Shown here in pieces: positions 17,514 to 26,351 of a DNA stretch of 64,000 nt. Source of the DNA: CAVVVS01 sp963751355 (lineage in GTDB: Bacteria > Bacteroidota > Ignavibacteria > Ignavibacteriales > Ignavibacteriaceae); the NCBI GenBank assembly GCA_963751355.1, contig CAVVVS010000009.1, positions 1 through 64,000 of the forward strand. Direction: 5' to 3'. The notes under the pieces were generated by a model. The model had not been told where the DNA came from and made no database searches. It was given only the letters and a program-made list of their open reading frames with translations. The translations under genes and the position numbers were made by a program. The first letter of the stretch is position 1; every line of letters begins with the position of its first letter.

Positions 17514-17993
17514 ATGAAATACTTATTATTTCCACTGATAATATCCACTTTCTTTTTCTCTGCCTGTAGCAGCGTACCTAGATTCACCTCCGTTAATAAC
17601 GCGGTAGAATCGAAGCCTTCCGATAAAGTGGACAATGGTAATTCGACAGTAAGTGAAACATATTCCCTTTATTCTGATAACAAACCCTTAGAGTCTGTTG
17701 AAGGAATTGCATCGTATTATTCACACGAATATGATGGAAAGGTTACAGCTAACGGAGAAATATTCGATATGAATAAAATGACTGCTGCAGATCATAAATT
17801 TCCCTTTAATACGATTGTGAGGGTAATAAATCTTAATAATAATAAATCGGTAATACTACGAATTAATGACCGGTTGCCTGATTATAACGGAAGAATAATC
17901 GATGTTACTCACGAGGCTGCAAAAAAATTAGGGATGCTAATAAGCGGAATAGCAAAAGTAAAATTGGAAGTCCTTAAGTGGGGAGCAAACTGA
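17514..17993 (+). CDS. RlpA-like double-psi beta-barrel lipoprotein
   Basis: A 159-residue protein with a lipoprotein signal (FFFSAC lipobox, Cys18) followed by a low-complexity linker of about 45 residues and a double-psi beta-barrel: EGIASYYSHEYDGKVTANGE, MTAADHKFPFNTIVRV, RINDRLPDYNGRIIDVT. This is the RlpA family, septal lytic transglycosylases or peptidoglycan-binding lipoproteins of the outer membrane. There is no C-terminal SPOR domain, so septal targeting as in E. coli RlpA is not assured. The YDGKVTANGE/INDR segments keep the conserved acidic residues of the barrel. Confidence 0.85.
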   Translation: MKYLLFPLIISTFFFSACSSVPRFTSVNNAVESKPSDKVDNGNSTVSETYSLYSDNKPLESVEGIASYYSHEYDGKVTANGEIFDMNKMTAADHKFPFNTIVRVINLNNNKSVILRINDRLPDYNGRIIDVTHEAAKKLGMLISGIAKVKLEVLKWGAN

Positions 17994-18071
17994 TGAACTA
18001 TAAATATCGAATTGAATTAGTATTATATAGACATTAAAAATATGATAATGTTATTATTTGTTTTCATTTAC

Positions 18072-18236
18072 TCAATTATCTGAATTTATGCGTCTTTCTT
18101 TTGAGATGTTTATTATAAATAGAATTACAGCTATTGCTAAAAAAAGATGAATGTAACCATGTAAATTTATTCTAAATATTATTCCGGCGAGCCATAGAAT
18201 AAACAATAATAGAATCAATAATCTGAACATACCCAT
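18072..18236 (-). CDS. small lmo0937-like membrane protein, 54 residues
   Basis: On the minus strand a 55-codon frame reads MGMFRLLILLLFILWLAG, a short polar turn (FRINLHGYIH), a second hydrophobic helix (LFLAIAVILFIINI) and a basic tail (SKERRINSDN). Two membrane segments joined by a Gly/His-containing turn and an Arg-Arg tail match the lmo0937-family of very small membrane proteins, found widely and often stress-linked; function unknown. Two ATG codons (18236 and 18230) could start it; neither has a strong ribosome site. Confidence 0.62.
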   Translation of the reverse strand: MGMFRLLILLLFILWLAGIIFRINLHGYIHLFLAIAVILFIINISKERRINSDN

Positions 18237-19199
18237 CCCAATAAAAAAATTAAAAGTAAACGAATTCTATAATTTGATCCTCAGAATTTTAATCCCTTAT
18301 TCATGATATTATTCTATATAGAATTCTAATTTGAAATTTATTTTTCTGCTATAAACACGAATATCTGAATTCTTATTGATAAACCAACCAAGAGTAAAAA
18401 CTTAATGATCAAAATTATTTAACACGGTAGAATTAAAGGAATTCATGATTTTATATAAAGTGGTCAATAATTAAGTAGTAATCAAGGCTTTATCATCCTC
18501 GTTATTATGATTTGTATCCCAGGTTACATCTTATAATTGGACTAAAAATTTTAGACTAACTTTGACTCTGCTAACAATTTACGATTGTCATCAATTGAGG
18601 TTTACGCGATAAAAAACCCGGTGTTGGGGAAACACCGGGTAAAATAATCCTTCTTATAGTCGAAGGAAGGGGAAAACCTTCGACAGGATATTTATTAACT
18701 GTGATTTTGTTTCAGCAAACATATAGTGTCCTGAATTTTTTGTCAATTATTAATTTATTCCGTTGTTTTATATCACATGCTTAATGAATAAAATAAAATT
18801 TTCATTTTTTTTTGATACTTTAAATTGCTTTAAAAATAATTTTTCAATAGGAACTAATTATTATTTATTGAATCATTAAATTGCACGAGTACAATTGGAC
18901 AATAGAATTAAAAATTCCAAATTGAGAAATATTTTTTTGAGCTAAAGCATCATAATCCGCTGTAAATCGTATGCTGTATAAATTAACCAAAATTTTTAAT
19001 CGAATATTAAATAATTGTTAAACCTAGTTATGTATGATGTTGAGTGTTTAAAAATTTTGAAGATTATTCGATATTTAACCTCGTAAAAATTAATCATTTA
19101 ACATGTTTACAATTGTGGACACATCTTAACTCAAAACCAATAAAAATAACCAAACTAATTCATTTCATTAATCATTAACTTTAAGGAGAGCTTTATCTC
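18237..19199. other. long spacer upstream of a TonB receptor, containing two structured hairpins
   Basis: About 960 bp with no supported gene. Apart from the hairpin pair described separately at 18616-18684 it is AT-rich. It presumably contains the promoter and leader of the TonB-dependent receptor, whose ribosome site is AAGGAGA at about 19182. Confidence 0.5.
18616..18684. ncRNA. tandem hairpin pair, possible structured RNA or leader element
   Basis: Two perfect stem-loops lie 18 bases apart. The first has a 10-bp stem (ACCCGGTGTT/AACACCGGGT) with a GGGGA loop; the second an 8-bp stem (GTCGAAGG/CCTTCGAC) with loop AAGGGGAAAA. Both loops share GGGGA and both stems are GC-rich in an AT-rich region. 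No T-run follows, so neither is an obvious terminator. It could be a small RNA or part of a long 5' leader. I recognise no known RNA family. Confidence 0.4.
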
Positions 19200-21872
19200 A
19201 TGGCAAAATCTTACAAATTTTTCATATTTGCAGTTTTGCTCCTTTCTTCTACTCTGCTTGCGCAACAACAGTATACTCTTTCTGGTACTGTAAAAAGTTC
19301 GAGCACCGGAGAAAAACTTATCGGAGCAAATGTATACCTTGAAAATACAGGGTTGGGTGCCGCAACCGATGCGGAAGGTCATTTTTCGATAGTTGCCCCG
19401 GAAGGGAAGTACACAATAACTTGCAGCTATATTGGATACCAGACACAAAAAGAAAAAGTAAATTTAACTCAGAATACTGAAGTAAATTTTACTCTAAAAG
19501 ATCATCAATTCACATTAAATGTAACGGTGTTAGCTGATAGGGCAAGAGAGCGTGAAACTCCGGTTGCTTTCAGCGATGTTGAAAAGAAAGGATTGGAATT
19601 AAGATTAGGTTCCAGGGATATTCCCATGGTATTAAATACTACACCTAGTGTTTATGCTACAGAACAAGGCGGTGGTGACGGAGACGCACGTATTAATGTT
19701 CGTGGTTTTAATCAAAGAGACGTTGCTATCATGTTTAACGGTGTACCCGTGAATGATATGGAAAACGGCTGGCTCTATTGGTCGGATTGGAGCGGCGTTG
19801 GTGACGCAACTTCTTCTATTCAAATTCAGCGTGGTTTAAGTGCAACAAATTTAGCTGTCCCGTCTATCGGCGGTACGATTAACATTATAACCGATCCTAC
19901 TTCACAAAAAGCAGGTATTAAATACAAACAAGAATTTGGGAGCGGCGATTTTCTTAAATCTACAATTGCAGCCAGTACAGGTTTAATTGACGGAAAATAT
20001 GCTTTCAATGCAGAAGTTGTTCGTAAAACCGGTAACGGATTAATAGATAAAACATGGACAGATTCATGGGTATATTATTTTGGTGCAACTTATAATATTA
20101 ATGAAAATAATAGAATAGAGCTTTATGCTCTTGGCGGTCCGCAAGATCATGGTCAAAATTTATATGCTCAAAATATTGCTGCTTACAGCCATTCGTATGC
20201 AAAAAAATTAGGTTATACGAATGCGCAATTAAATCAATATGCGGATGAGGGACGTTATTATAATGAAAATTGGAACGGTGTTAATCCATCATACATAGGA
20301 AAACAATATTGGGATGGCAGTCTGCATAACCGCCACAGTCCTAATTTCATTCAAGAAAGAGTTAACTATTATAATAAACCAATAGTTAATTTAAATTACT
20401 TTACCAAGCTTTCGAATCAATTAAGCTGGTACACAACTTTATATTACTCAGGCGGCAACGGCGGCGGAAGCGGTACTTACGGTAATATGATATGGGATTA
20501 TTCCGGGGCATCCAGAATCGTTAATTGGGATGCTACAATTGCACAAAATCAAGCTCCCGGCGATACATCCCGTGGAATTTTAAGAAATAGCGTTAATAAT
20601 CAGTGGACTTTAGGTGCTATTTCTAAGGCTTATTATAAAATTTCAGATGAAGTAAAAACTTCTTTCGGAATTGACTGGAGAACGGCTTCAATTGATCATT
20701 TCCGGGAAGTAAGAGATTTACTCGGCGGTAAGTTTTTTATCTATAAGGGCAATAATTTCGATTCTAAGAGTGATTACGCAAAAGGTCTCGGCGATAAAAT
20801 AGACTATTATAATACCAACACGGTAAATTGGATTGGTTTCTACGGTCAAGCCGAATATTCATCAGGCCAAATAACCGCCTACGGTACATATGGCTGGTCA
20901 GCTGTTAAATACAGTTATACAGATCATTTTTCTAAAACTGCAAGCGGCAGCGAACTCGTATTAAAGTCTAAAAATATTCCGGGCTTCCAGCTTAAAGGCG
21001 GAGCTAGTTATCGAATGACTATGAATACTGATTTTTATGCTAACTTGGGTTATGTATCAAAAGTACCGATTTTTGATAATGTTATTGACGATATTACCAG
21101 TACATTAGCTAATAATCCGCAGAATGAAAAGTATACTTCCGCTGAAGCCGGTGTTAATTATCATGGCTTGGCGGGTAAATTGGCGCTTAACGGAGACTTT
21201 TATTATACAGTCTGGAAGAATCAATCAAAATCTGTTAGTGTCCAGAATCTTGATGGAAGTTCGGATGTTATTTTCTTATCCGGTATGAATTCTTTGCACG
21301 CCGGTCTCGAACTGCATGCGGCATATCAGCCGGTACATTACTTTAGGCTGGATGGTTCAGCATCTTTTGGAAACTGGAAATATCTTGATGATGTTAATGG
21401 AGTGTATAAAACTTATTCCAATAATACACGTAAAGAGGTGCCTTATCACTATTATGTTAAAAATCTTAAAGTTGGTGATGCACCGCAGACTCAATTCTCA
21501 CTACAGGCATCTGTATTTCCTGTTTCAGGGATGCAAGCACAGGTTATTTATAGAAATTATGAAAACTATTATGCCAACTGGGATCCATTCTCAAGAACAA
21601 ATGTGAACGATCAAGGACAAGTTTGGAAAGCTCCTGGCGCCGGAGTATTTGACGCAGACTTCCAGTATCAGCTTCCTATCGACCTGAACAAGGTAAAAAT
21701 AAATTTATATGCGCATGTATTTAATCTTTTCGATACTATTTATATTCAAGATGCAACAGATAATAGCGCATACAATGGCGTTAAAGGTGCTCCAAGTCAT
21801 TCTGCACAGAGAGCCGAAGTTTTCTTAGGAGTGCCTCGAACTGTAAATGTAGGTGTCTCTTTGAATTACTAA
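19200..21872 (+). CDS. TonB-dependent receptor with carboxypeptidase-regulatory-like domain
   Basis: An 890-residue outer-membrane receptor. A signal peptide (KFFIFAVLLLSSTLLAQ) is followed by a CarboxypepD-regulatory-like domain at about 26-105 (SGTVKSSSTGEKLIGANVYLENTGLGAATDAEG), a plug domain (about 115-235: INVRGFNQRDVAIMFNGVPVNDMENG, VPSIGGTINIIT) and a long beta-barrel ending in aromatic VGVSLNY. Such receptors import ligands using TonB energy. No SusD partner is adjacent, so the cargo is not necessarily a glycan. The ATG follows an AAGGAG site. A strong intrinsic terminator sits 24 bases after the stop, so it is a single-gene transcript. Confidence 0.92.
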   Translation: MAKSYKFFIFAVLLLSSTLLAQQQYTLSGTVKSSSTGEKLIGANVYLENTGLGAATDAEGHFSIVAPEGKYTITCSYIGYQTQKEKVNLTQNTEVNFTLKDHQFTLNVTVLADRARERETPVAFSDVEKKGLELRLGSRDIPMVLNTTPSVYATEQGGGDGDARINVRGFNQRDVAIMFNGVPVNDMENGWLYWSDWSGVGDATSSIQIQRGLSATNLAVPSIGGTINIITDPTSQKAGIKYKQEFGSGDFLKSTIAASTGLIDGKYAFNAEVVRKTGNGLIDKTWTDSWVYYFGATYNINENNRIELYALGGPQDHGQNLYAQNIAAYSHSYAKKLGYTNAQLNQYADEGRYYNENWNGVNPSYIGKQYWDGSLHNRHSPNFIQERVNYYNKPIVNLNYFTKLSNQLSWYTTLYYSGGNGGGSGTYGNMIWDYSGASRIVNWDATIAQNQAPGDTSRGILRNSVNNQWTLGAISKAYYKISDEVKTSFGIDWRTASIDHFREVRDLLGGKFFIYKGNNFDSKSDYAKGLGDKIDYYNTNTVNWIGFYGQAEYSSGQITAYGTYGWSAVKYSYTDHFSKTASGSELVLKSKNIPGFQLKGGASYRMTMNTDFYANLGYVSKVPIFDNVIDDITSTLANNPQNEKYTSAEAGVNYHGLAGKLALNGDFYYTVWKNQSKSVSVQNLDGSSDVIFLSGMNSLHAGLELHAAYQPVHYFRLDGSASFGNWKYLDDVNGVYKTYSNNTRKEVPYHYYVKNLKVGDAPQTQFSLQASVFPVSGMQAQVIYRNYENYYANWDPFSRTNVNDQGQVWKAPGAGVFDADFQYQLPIDLNKVKINLYAHVFNLFDTIYIQDATDNSAYNGVKGAPSHSAQRAEVFLGVPRTVNVGVSLNY

Positions 21873-21896
21873 TAAGTTAAAAAGTAACTTTTTTAC

Positions 21897-21924
21897 AAAG
21901 CCCCTCTTTGAGGGGCTTTTTTTT
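21897..21924 (+). terminator. intrinsic terminator of the TonB receptor gene
   Basis: A 10-bp perfect stem (AAAGCCCCTC/GAGGGGCTTT) with loop TTT, running into an uninterrupted T-tract, 24 bases after the receptor stop codon. Confidence 0.93.
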
Positions 21925-22086
21925 ATGGAACAATAATTTCATTCAGAATTTGTATAATATATCTGGCTCATTTAATTTATCTTTCACTTCTTTTATATCA
22001 TCGATTATTTAAAAATAATCCTGTATTTTTTATATGCAGAACATATATTTTATCAGTTTTACCCAATCTTCCGTGAATAAATCATT

Positions 22087-23859
22087 ATGAAAATATTCAA
22101 AGAGATCAAAACCGTAAAAGGTGGATTTATATTTATTTTGATACTAATTATCGGTATCGGTGTTTCTTCCTATAGAAATATTAATGAAGTATATGAAACA
22201 GCTGAATGGAGGGGACAGACATACAAAATATTAAATACCGTTGAAGATGTTTTAACACAGCTGGTCAGTGCTGAAGAAGGGCAAAGGAGTTATTTAATCA
22301 CCGGGGATGAACATTATCTTCGACACTATGCCGACGGGGAGAAGAATATTTATTTAAAATTTAATGAACTGAAAGAATTATTCAAGGATAATAAAGAACA
22401 GCTTGCAAAACTAAATGCTCTATATCAAGGCATAAAACTCAGGTTTCAAAGTTTGCAGAACACGATTGAGTTTAGAAAGAATGGAAATCTGCAAATGGTC
22501 GAGAAAAGGATGAAACAAAGGACAGGCAAAAAATTTATGGATGAGATTAGCAAAAGCCTGGGAGAGATTCAGTCTGTTGAATATAGCAGACTTCAGAAAT
22601 GGGATATTATGTTGGTAACTAATGTGAAAAATACCTTTGTAACTATTATTGTGGGTACTTTAGTTAGTTGTGTAATTTTCCTTACAGTATTTTATATACT
22701 CGACAGCGAAATATCGGAAAGAAGAAATATAGAAAAAGCAATTCGCAGGGAAATGGAATTTTCAGAAAGGTTACTTAATAGCAGCATCGACGGTATAATT
22801 GCTTTTGATAAAGAATGTAAATATACTATGTGGAATCCCGGTATGGAGTCGATGACCGGAATAAAAAAATCTCAAACTTTAGGAAAACTTGCATTTGATG
22901 TATTACCGTTTTTAAAAGAAATAGGAGAGGACAAATATTATTATGAAACTCTGAAGGGTAATTATGTAATTGCAAAAGATAGATGGTTCAATATACCCGA
23001 AACAGAAAAAGAGGGCTATTTTGAGGCGTACTATTCGCCTATTATTGATGACCACGGAGATGTGGCAGGAGGAATAGCAATCATAAGGGAAAGCACCCAG
23101 AGAAAACACGCACAGGAGGCACTCGAAAGAACAAAAGAAGAACTTGAGAAGAGAGTTATAGAAAGAACTGCGGCACTTTCTAATGCAAATGAGGAACTCA
23201 GAAAAGAAGTTAGTGAGAGAAAAAAAGCCGAAGAAATGATAAATCATTCTCTTCAGGAAAAAGTAGTGCTCTTAAGAGAAATTCATCATCGCGTTAAAAA
23301 TAATCTACAAGTGATTTCCAGCCTGCTTAATTTACAATCAGCTAGTATAGATGATCCTAAATCGCTTGAAATTTTTAGAGAAAGCCAGTCCAGAGTAAGG
23401 TCGATGGCTCTTATTCATGAGAAATTATATCAATCCAAGGACTTAAACAAAATTGAATTTGACGAATATATTAACACTCTTGTGAGAGACTTATTTACAT
23501 CTTATAATGTTGATCCCGATAAAATTGTCCTCAACTGTAATCTGGAAGGAATATTTCTTGGTGTAGATACTGCAATTTTGTGCGGATTGATTATTAACGA
23601 GTTGATTTCAAATTCATTAAAATATGCTTTCCCCAACGGTAAAATGGGAGAAATCTCAATAGGACTAACAAAAAGCACAAATAACGGGTATACTCTCGTC
23701 GTGAGGGATAATGGTATCGGATTCCCGGAAAATATAGATTATAGAAATACTGATTCTCTAGGTTTACAATTGGTAACTACCCTTACGGATCAACTAGGGG
23801 GCAATATATCCCTGAACCGGAATGGAGTTACTGAATTCAAGATTACTTTTAAAGCATAA
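22087..23859 (+). CDS. membrane sensor histidine kinase with CHASE3, PAS and HisKA_2 domains
   Basis: A 590-residue kinase. A first membrane segment (about 15-33) is followed by a CHASE3 sensor domain (about 40-170: LVSAEEGQRSYLITGDEHYL), a second membrane segment (about 185-210), a PAS domain (about 225-345: DGIIAFDKECKYTMWNPGMESMTG), a coiled coil (about 345-385) and a HisKA_2 dimerisation domain with LREIHHRVKNNLQVISSLLN, phospho-acceptor His400 or His401. The ATPase domain has NELISNSLKYAFP and VVRDNGIGFP. Nothing key is missing. The single-domain receiver gene 120 bases downstream is the natural partner. The signal sensed is unknown. Confidence 0.92.
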   Translation: MKIFKEIKTVKGGFIFILILIIGIGVSSYRNINEVYETAEWRGQTYKILNTVEDVLTQLVSAEEGQRSYLITGDEHYLRHYADGEKNIYLKFNELKELFKDNKEQLAKLNALYQGIKLRFQSLQNTIEFRKNGNLQMVEKRMKQRTGKKFMDEISKSLGEIQSVEYSRLQKWDIMLVTNVKNTFVTIIVGTLVSCVIFLTVFYILDSEISERRNIEKAIRREMEFSERLLNSSIDGIIAFDKECKYTMWNPGMESMTGIKKSQTLGKLAFDVLPFLKEIGEDKYYYETLKGNYVIAKDRWFNIPETEKEGYFEAYYSPIIDDHGDVAGGIAIIRESTQRKHAQEALERTKEELEKRVIERTAALSNANEELRKEVSERKKAEEMINHSLQEKVVLLREIHHRVKNNLQVISSLLNLQSASIDDPKSLEIFRESQSRVRSMALIHEKLYQSKDLNKIEFDEYINTLVRDLFTSYNVDPDKIVLNCNLEGIFLGVDTAILCGLIINELISNSLKYAFPNGKMGEISIGLTKSTNNGYTLVVRDNGIGFPENIDYRNTDSLGLQLVTTLTDQLGGNISLNRNGVTEFKITFKA

Positions 23860-23979
23860 CCAAATCTATGCAATTTTAACAAATCCTAAATCACATTGGC
23901 ATACCTCATTCTCCTATAATCACACAGCCTTTTATAGTTTAAAAGTATATTTGTCGAGTTATTATAAAATATTAGACAA

Positions 23980-24351
23980 ATGAATCTATCTAAAAAAATA
24001 ATGGTTGTCGAAGACGAGAATATTATTGCACTTGACCTGAAAAAAAGAGTGACTTCTTTAGGATATTCGGTTGCAGCTGTGGCGGCTACGGGAGAAGAAG
24101 CTATTAAATTAGTTGAGCAATCTAAACCGGATTTGATTTTAATGGACATTTATTTAAGAGGGCAAATTGACGGTATAGATACCGCTATCGAGATTTCGAA
24201 ACATCATCATATACCGATTATATATGTTACCTCATATATTGATGACATAAATCTGCGGCGTTTGAAAACTACCACGGTGTCCGGTCACATTATAAAACCG
24301 GTTGACCAAAATGAATTAAAAGTTAAAATTGAAAATGCATTATTTAATTAA
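23980..24351 (+). CDS. single-domain response regulator (receiver only)
   Basis: A 123-residue CheY-like receiver with acidic pair Glu11/Asp12, phospho-acceptor Asp56 (DLILMDIYL), a Thr in IIYVTSY near 84 and the Lys in IIKPV near 107. There is no output domain, so it works through another protein, or as a phosphorelay intermediate. Receivers of this type, with the RGQIDGIDTA loop, are commonly fed by HisKA_2 kinases such as the gene just upstream. It follows that gene on the same strand after a 120-base gap. Confidence 0.9.
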   Translation: MNLSKKIMVVEDENIIALDLKKRVTSLGYSVAAVAATGEEAIKLVEQSKPDLILMDIYLRGQIDGIDTAIEISKHHHIPIIYVTSYIDDINLRRLKTTTVSGHIIKPVDQNELKVKIENALFN

Positions 24352-24646
24352 AAACCTGTTGTACCAAAAACAGTATGGATTTTGGGATGAAAGGGCAAAT
24401 ACCTCAAGTACTGAAATAAATAAAACATAGTTATATAATCTTTTTTACAAAACTTAACTTTCCGGTTACTTCAAATGTTAATTGGGTTTATTGAAAGGAG
24501 TGAAATAGTTCATCATAAGATTTGGATAATCCAAACAGGCTGACTAGATGACCTTTTGATTTAAATTTTTTATTAAATTGATTTTTACTTACCGTTATTA
24601 AAAATAAATTATCGAATCTAAATTAATTAAAATGATACTGACTCTA

Positions 24647-24979
24647 TTACTTCTTAACAGAGTTATAAATGGTATTCCACCAATCTTTCCTGATGATTTC
24701 ATATTTAATTTTTTGTCGAGAGTCCAAAATTGATTCCAGTTTCTTCTCAGCAATTTTTTGATTATTTGTAGACGGGGCATCAAAGAAGTCTTTGAGAATG
24801 CTTTCTAACCTTGTAGTCTGCTCTTGTGACAGTAAAATCTTTTGTTGAAGTTTAACGGCGCATTCTTTTTTGATGTTATAAGTATTCGCATGATTCAACG
24901 AGTCCGTTTGAGAGAGAGAAACACTAACCATTGAAATTACAATGCAACTCGTCAAGAAAATAAATAAAAGCGTTCTCAT
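24647..24979 (-). CDS. small secreted protein of unknown function
   Basis: A 110-residue protein with a signal peptide (LLFIFLTSCIVISMVSVSLSQ) and a mature part that is mostly charged helices (IKKECAVKLQQKILLSQEQTTRLESILKDFF, split by a short Pro/Asn turn). The pattern of two amphipathic helices with an LSQEQ motif recalls periplasmic Spy/CpxP-like helical proteins, but the LTxxQ repeats defining that family are not clear. A good ribosome-binding site (AAGGAG) precedes the ATG. No neighbours suggest a role. Confidence 0.6.
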   Translation of the reverse strand: MRTLLFIFLTSCIVISMVSVSLSQTDSLNHANTYNIKKECAVKLQQKILLSQEQTTRLESILKDFFDAPSTNNQKIAEKKLESILDSRQKIKYEIIRKDWWNTIYNSVKK

Positions 24980-25404
24980 TGCATTCTCCTTAGGAGGTTA
25001 ATTTTTTCTTATTCTTAATCTAAGATGTATCTCAGGCAAAATCAATGTTAATAAGAAAATTTAATGTTTATAAATGATTAATTAATCGAATAAACTTTAA
25101 AAGTTAATAATTTGTGAAATAGGATACATTTGAACCCGGTTGTTTAAAAGAAAATAGCATCCTCAATCATATTTTTCGTTTAATTGATCAAAATATTCGA
25201 AAAGTATGAACTCATTAATCCGTATAACTTTCTTATGTGGCTGATGTTAGCCAATTACTTAATTTATTAAGTGAGATTGCCAGAATAGCAAAAGTATTAT
25301 TTTCTTTTTTAACATGTCTTAAAAAAAGGAGTAATTTCCTAGCAAATTTATTTTCTAATTATACGCTTTTTGCATATTTTTACAGTTTAAATAAAAAAAA
25401 CCAA
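24980..25404. other. 425-bp divergent spacer
   Basis: Between the small secreted protein gene and RNase HIII, transcribed away from each other. The RNase HIII frame stays open back to a GTG at 25237, but that part is low-complexity, lacks a ribosome site and is not needed for the family length. Confidence 0.45.
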
Positions 25405-26322
25405 ATGAATAATCTGGAAAATATTGCACAAAAAACAATTTCTTCAACAGCTAATAAACTTAAAGAAAAAGGGTATACAACTTCCGCCCCGGTAAAACGT
25501 CAATATTGTTTTGAAGTTACGGTTAGTAATGAAAGTGATAGAATAAAATTATTAGTCTATTTTGGAAAAAAGGGAATAAAGTCCGTAATACAAGGGAATA
25601 AAGATTTACCCTTGTATCAAGAAGTTAGCGATAAAGTTTTTGGACCTGCACTTTTTGAAAATAAAATTGAAGAGATAGGAGAACCTTCTAGATATATCGG
25701 TACAGATGAGTCTGGTAAAGGTGATTATTTCGGGCCCCTCGTAATTGGAAGTGTTTTTGTGAATCCCGAAACGTTAAAAAGTTTAAAAAAAATAGGTGTT
25801 AAAGATAGTAAAGAACTCTCCGATAATTCTATTAAGTACATTGCCGGAGAGATAAAAAAGGTTATTAAAAATCAGTACAGCATAATTGAAATTAAGCCAA
25901 AAAAATATAACGAATTACATTCGAAAGTAAAAAATGTAAACAGAATTTTAGGCTGGGCACATGCAAAAGCTCTTGAAAATCTTCTGGAAATTGTGGATTG
26001 TCAAGAAGCAGTCAGCGACAAATTCGGAGATGAAAGTTTAATAAGAAATTCTCTGCAGGAAAAAGGCAAGAGTATACTGCTGCATCAATTTACCAAAGCG
26101 GAAAGATTCACTGCTGTTGCTGCAGCATCCATATTAGCAAGAGAAAAATTTATAGATTGGTTTGAAATTCAAAACAAAAAACTGGGAATGATTCTTCCAA
26201 AGGGAGCCCCGGCAGGTATTGAGAAATATGCTATTCAGATAAAAAAACAATTTGGTGATAAAATACTTAATGATTTGGTGAAATTACATTTTAAAACAAC
26301 AAACAAAGTATTTTTGACATAA
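25405..26322 (+). CDS. rnhC: ribonuclease HIII
   Basis: A 305-residue protein from ATG 25405, the usual length for RNase HIII, an endonuclease that cuts RNA in RNA-DNA hybrids. The N-terminal TBP-like domain (about 1-85: LLVYFGKKGIKSVIQG) is followed by the catalytic RNase H2/H3 fold with the diagnostic GTDESGKGDYFGPLVIG near 97-113 (catalytic Asp and Glu), KDSKELSD near 132-139 and a later DKFGD Asp near 208-212. A longer start at GTG 25237 is rejected. The next gene, phosphofructokinase, begins 29 bases downstream and is probably cotranscribed. Confidence 0.92.
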   Translation: MNNLENIAQKTISSTANKLKEKGYTTSAPVKRQYCFEVTVSNESDRIKLLVYFGKKGIKSVIQGNKDLPLYQEVSDKVFGPALFENKIEEIGEPSRYIGTDESGKGDYFGPLVIGSVFVNPETLKSLKKIGVKDSKELSDNSIKYIAGEIKKVIKNQYSIIEIKPKKYNELHSKVKNVNRILGWAHAKALENLLEIVDCQEAVSDKFGDESLIRNSLQEKGKSILLHQFTKAERFTAVAAASILAREKFIDWFEIQNKKLGMILPKGAPAGIEKYAIQIKKQFGDKILNDLVKLHFKTTNKVFLT

Positions 26323-26351
26323 TCTCAGATATATAATATGAAGGAAAAAGT

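Noticed and set aside
22912..23247. 111-codon minus-strand frame inside the histidine kinase gene
   Set aside because: Antisense shadow rich in Phe/Ser/Cys with no family match.
25237..25404. GTG extension of RNase HIII
   Set aside because: Low-complexity hydrophobic stretch without ribosome site; the family length is met from ATG 25405.
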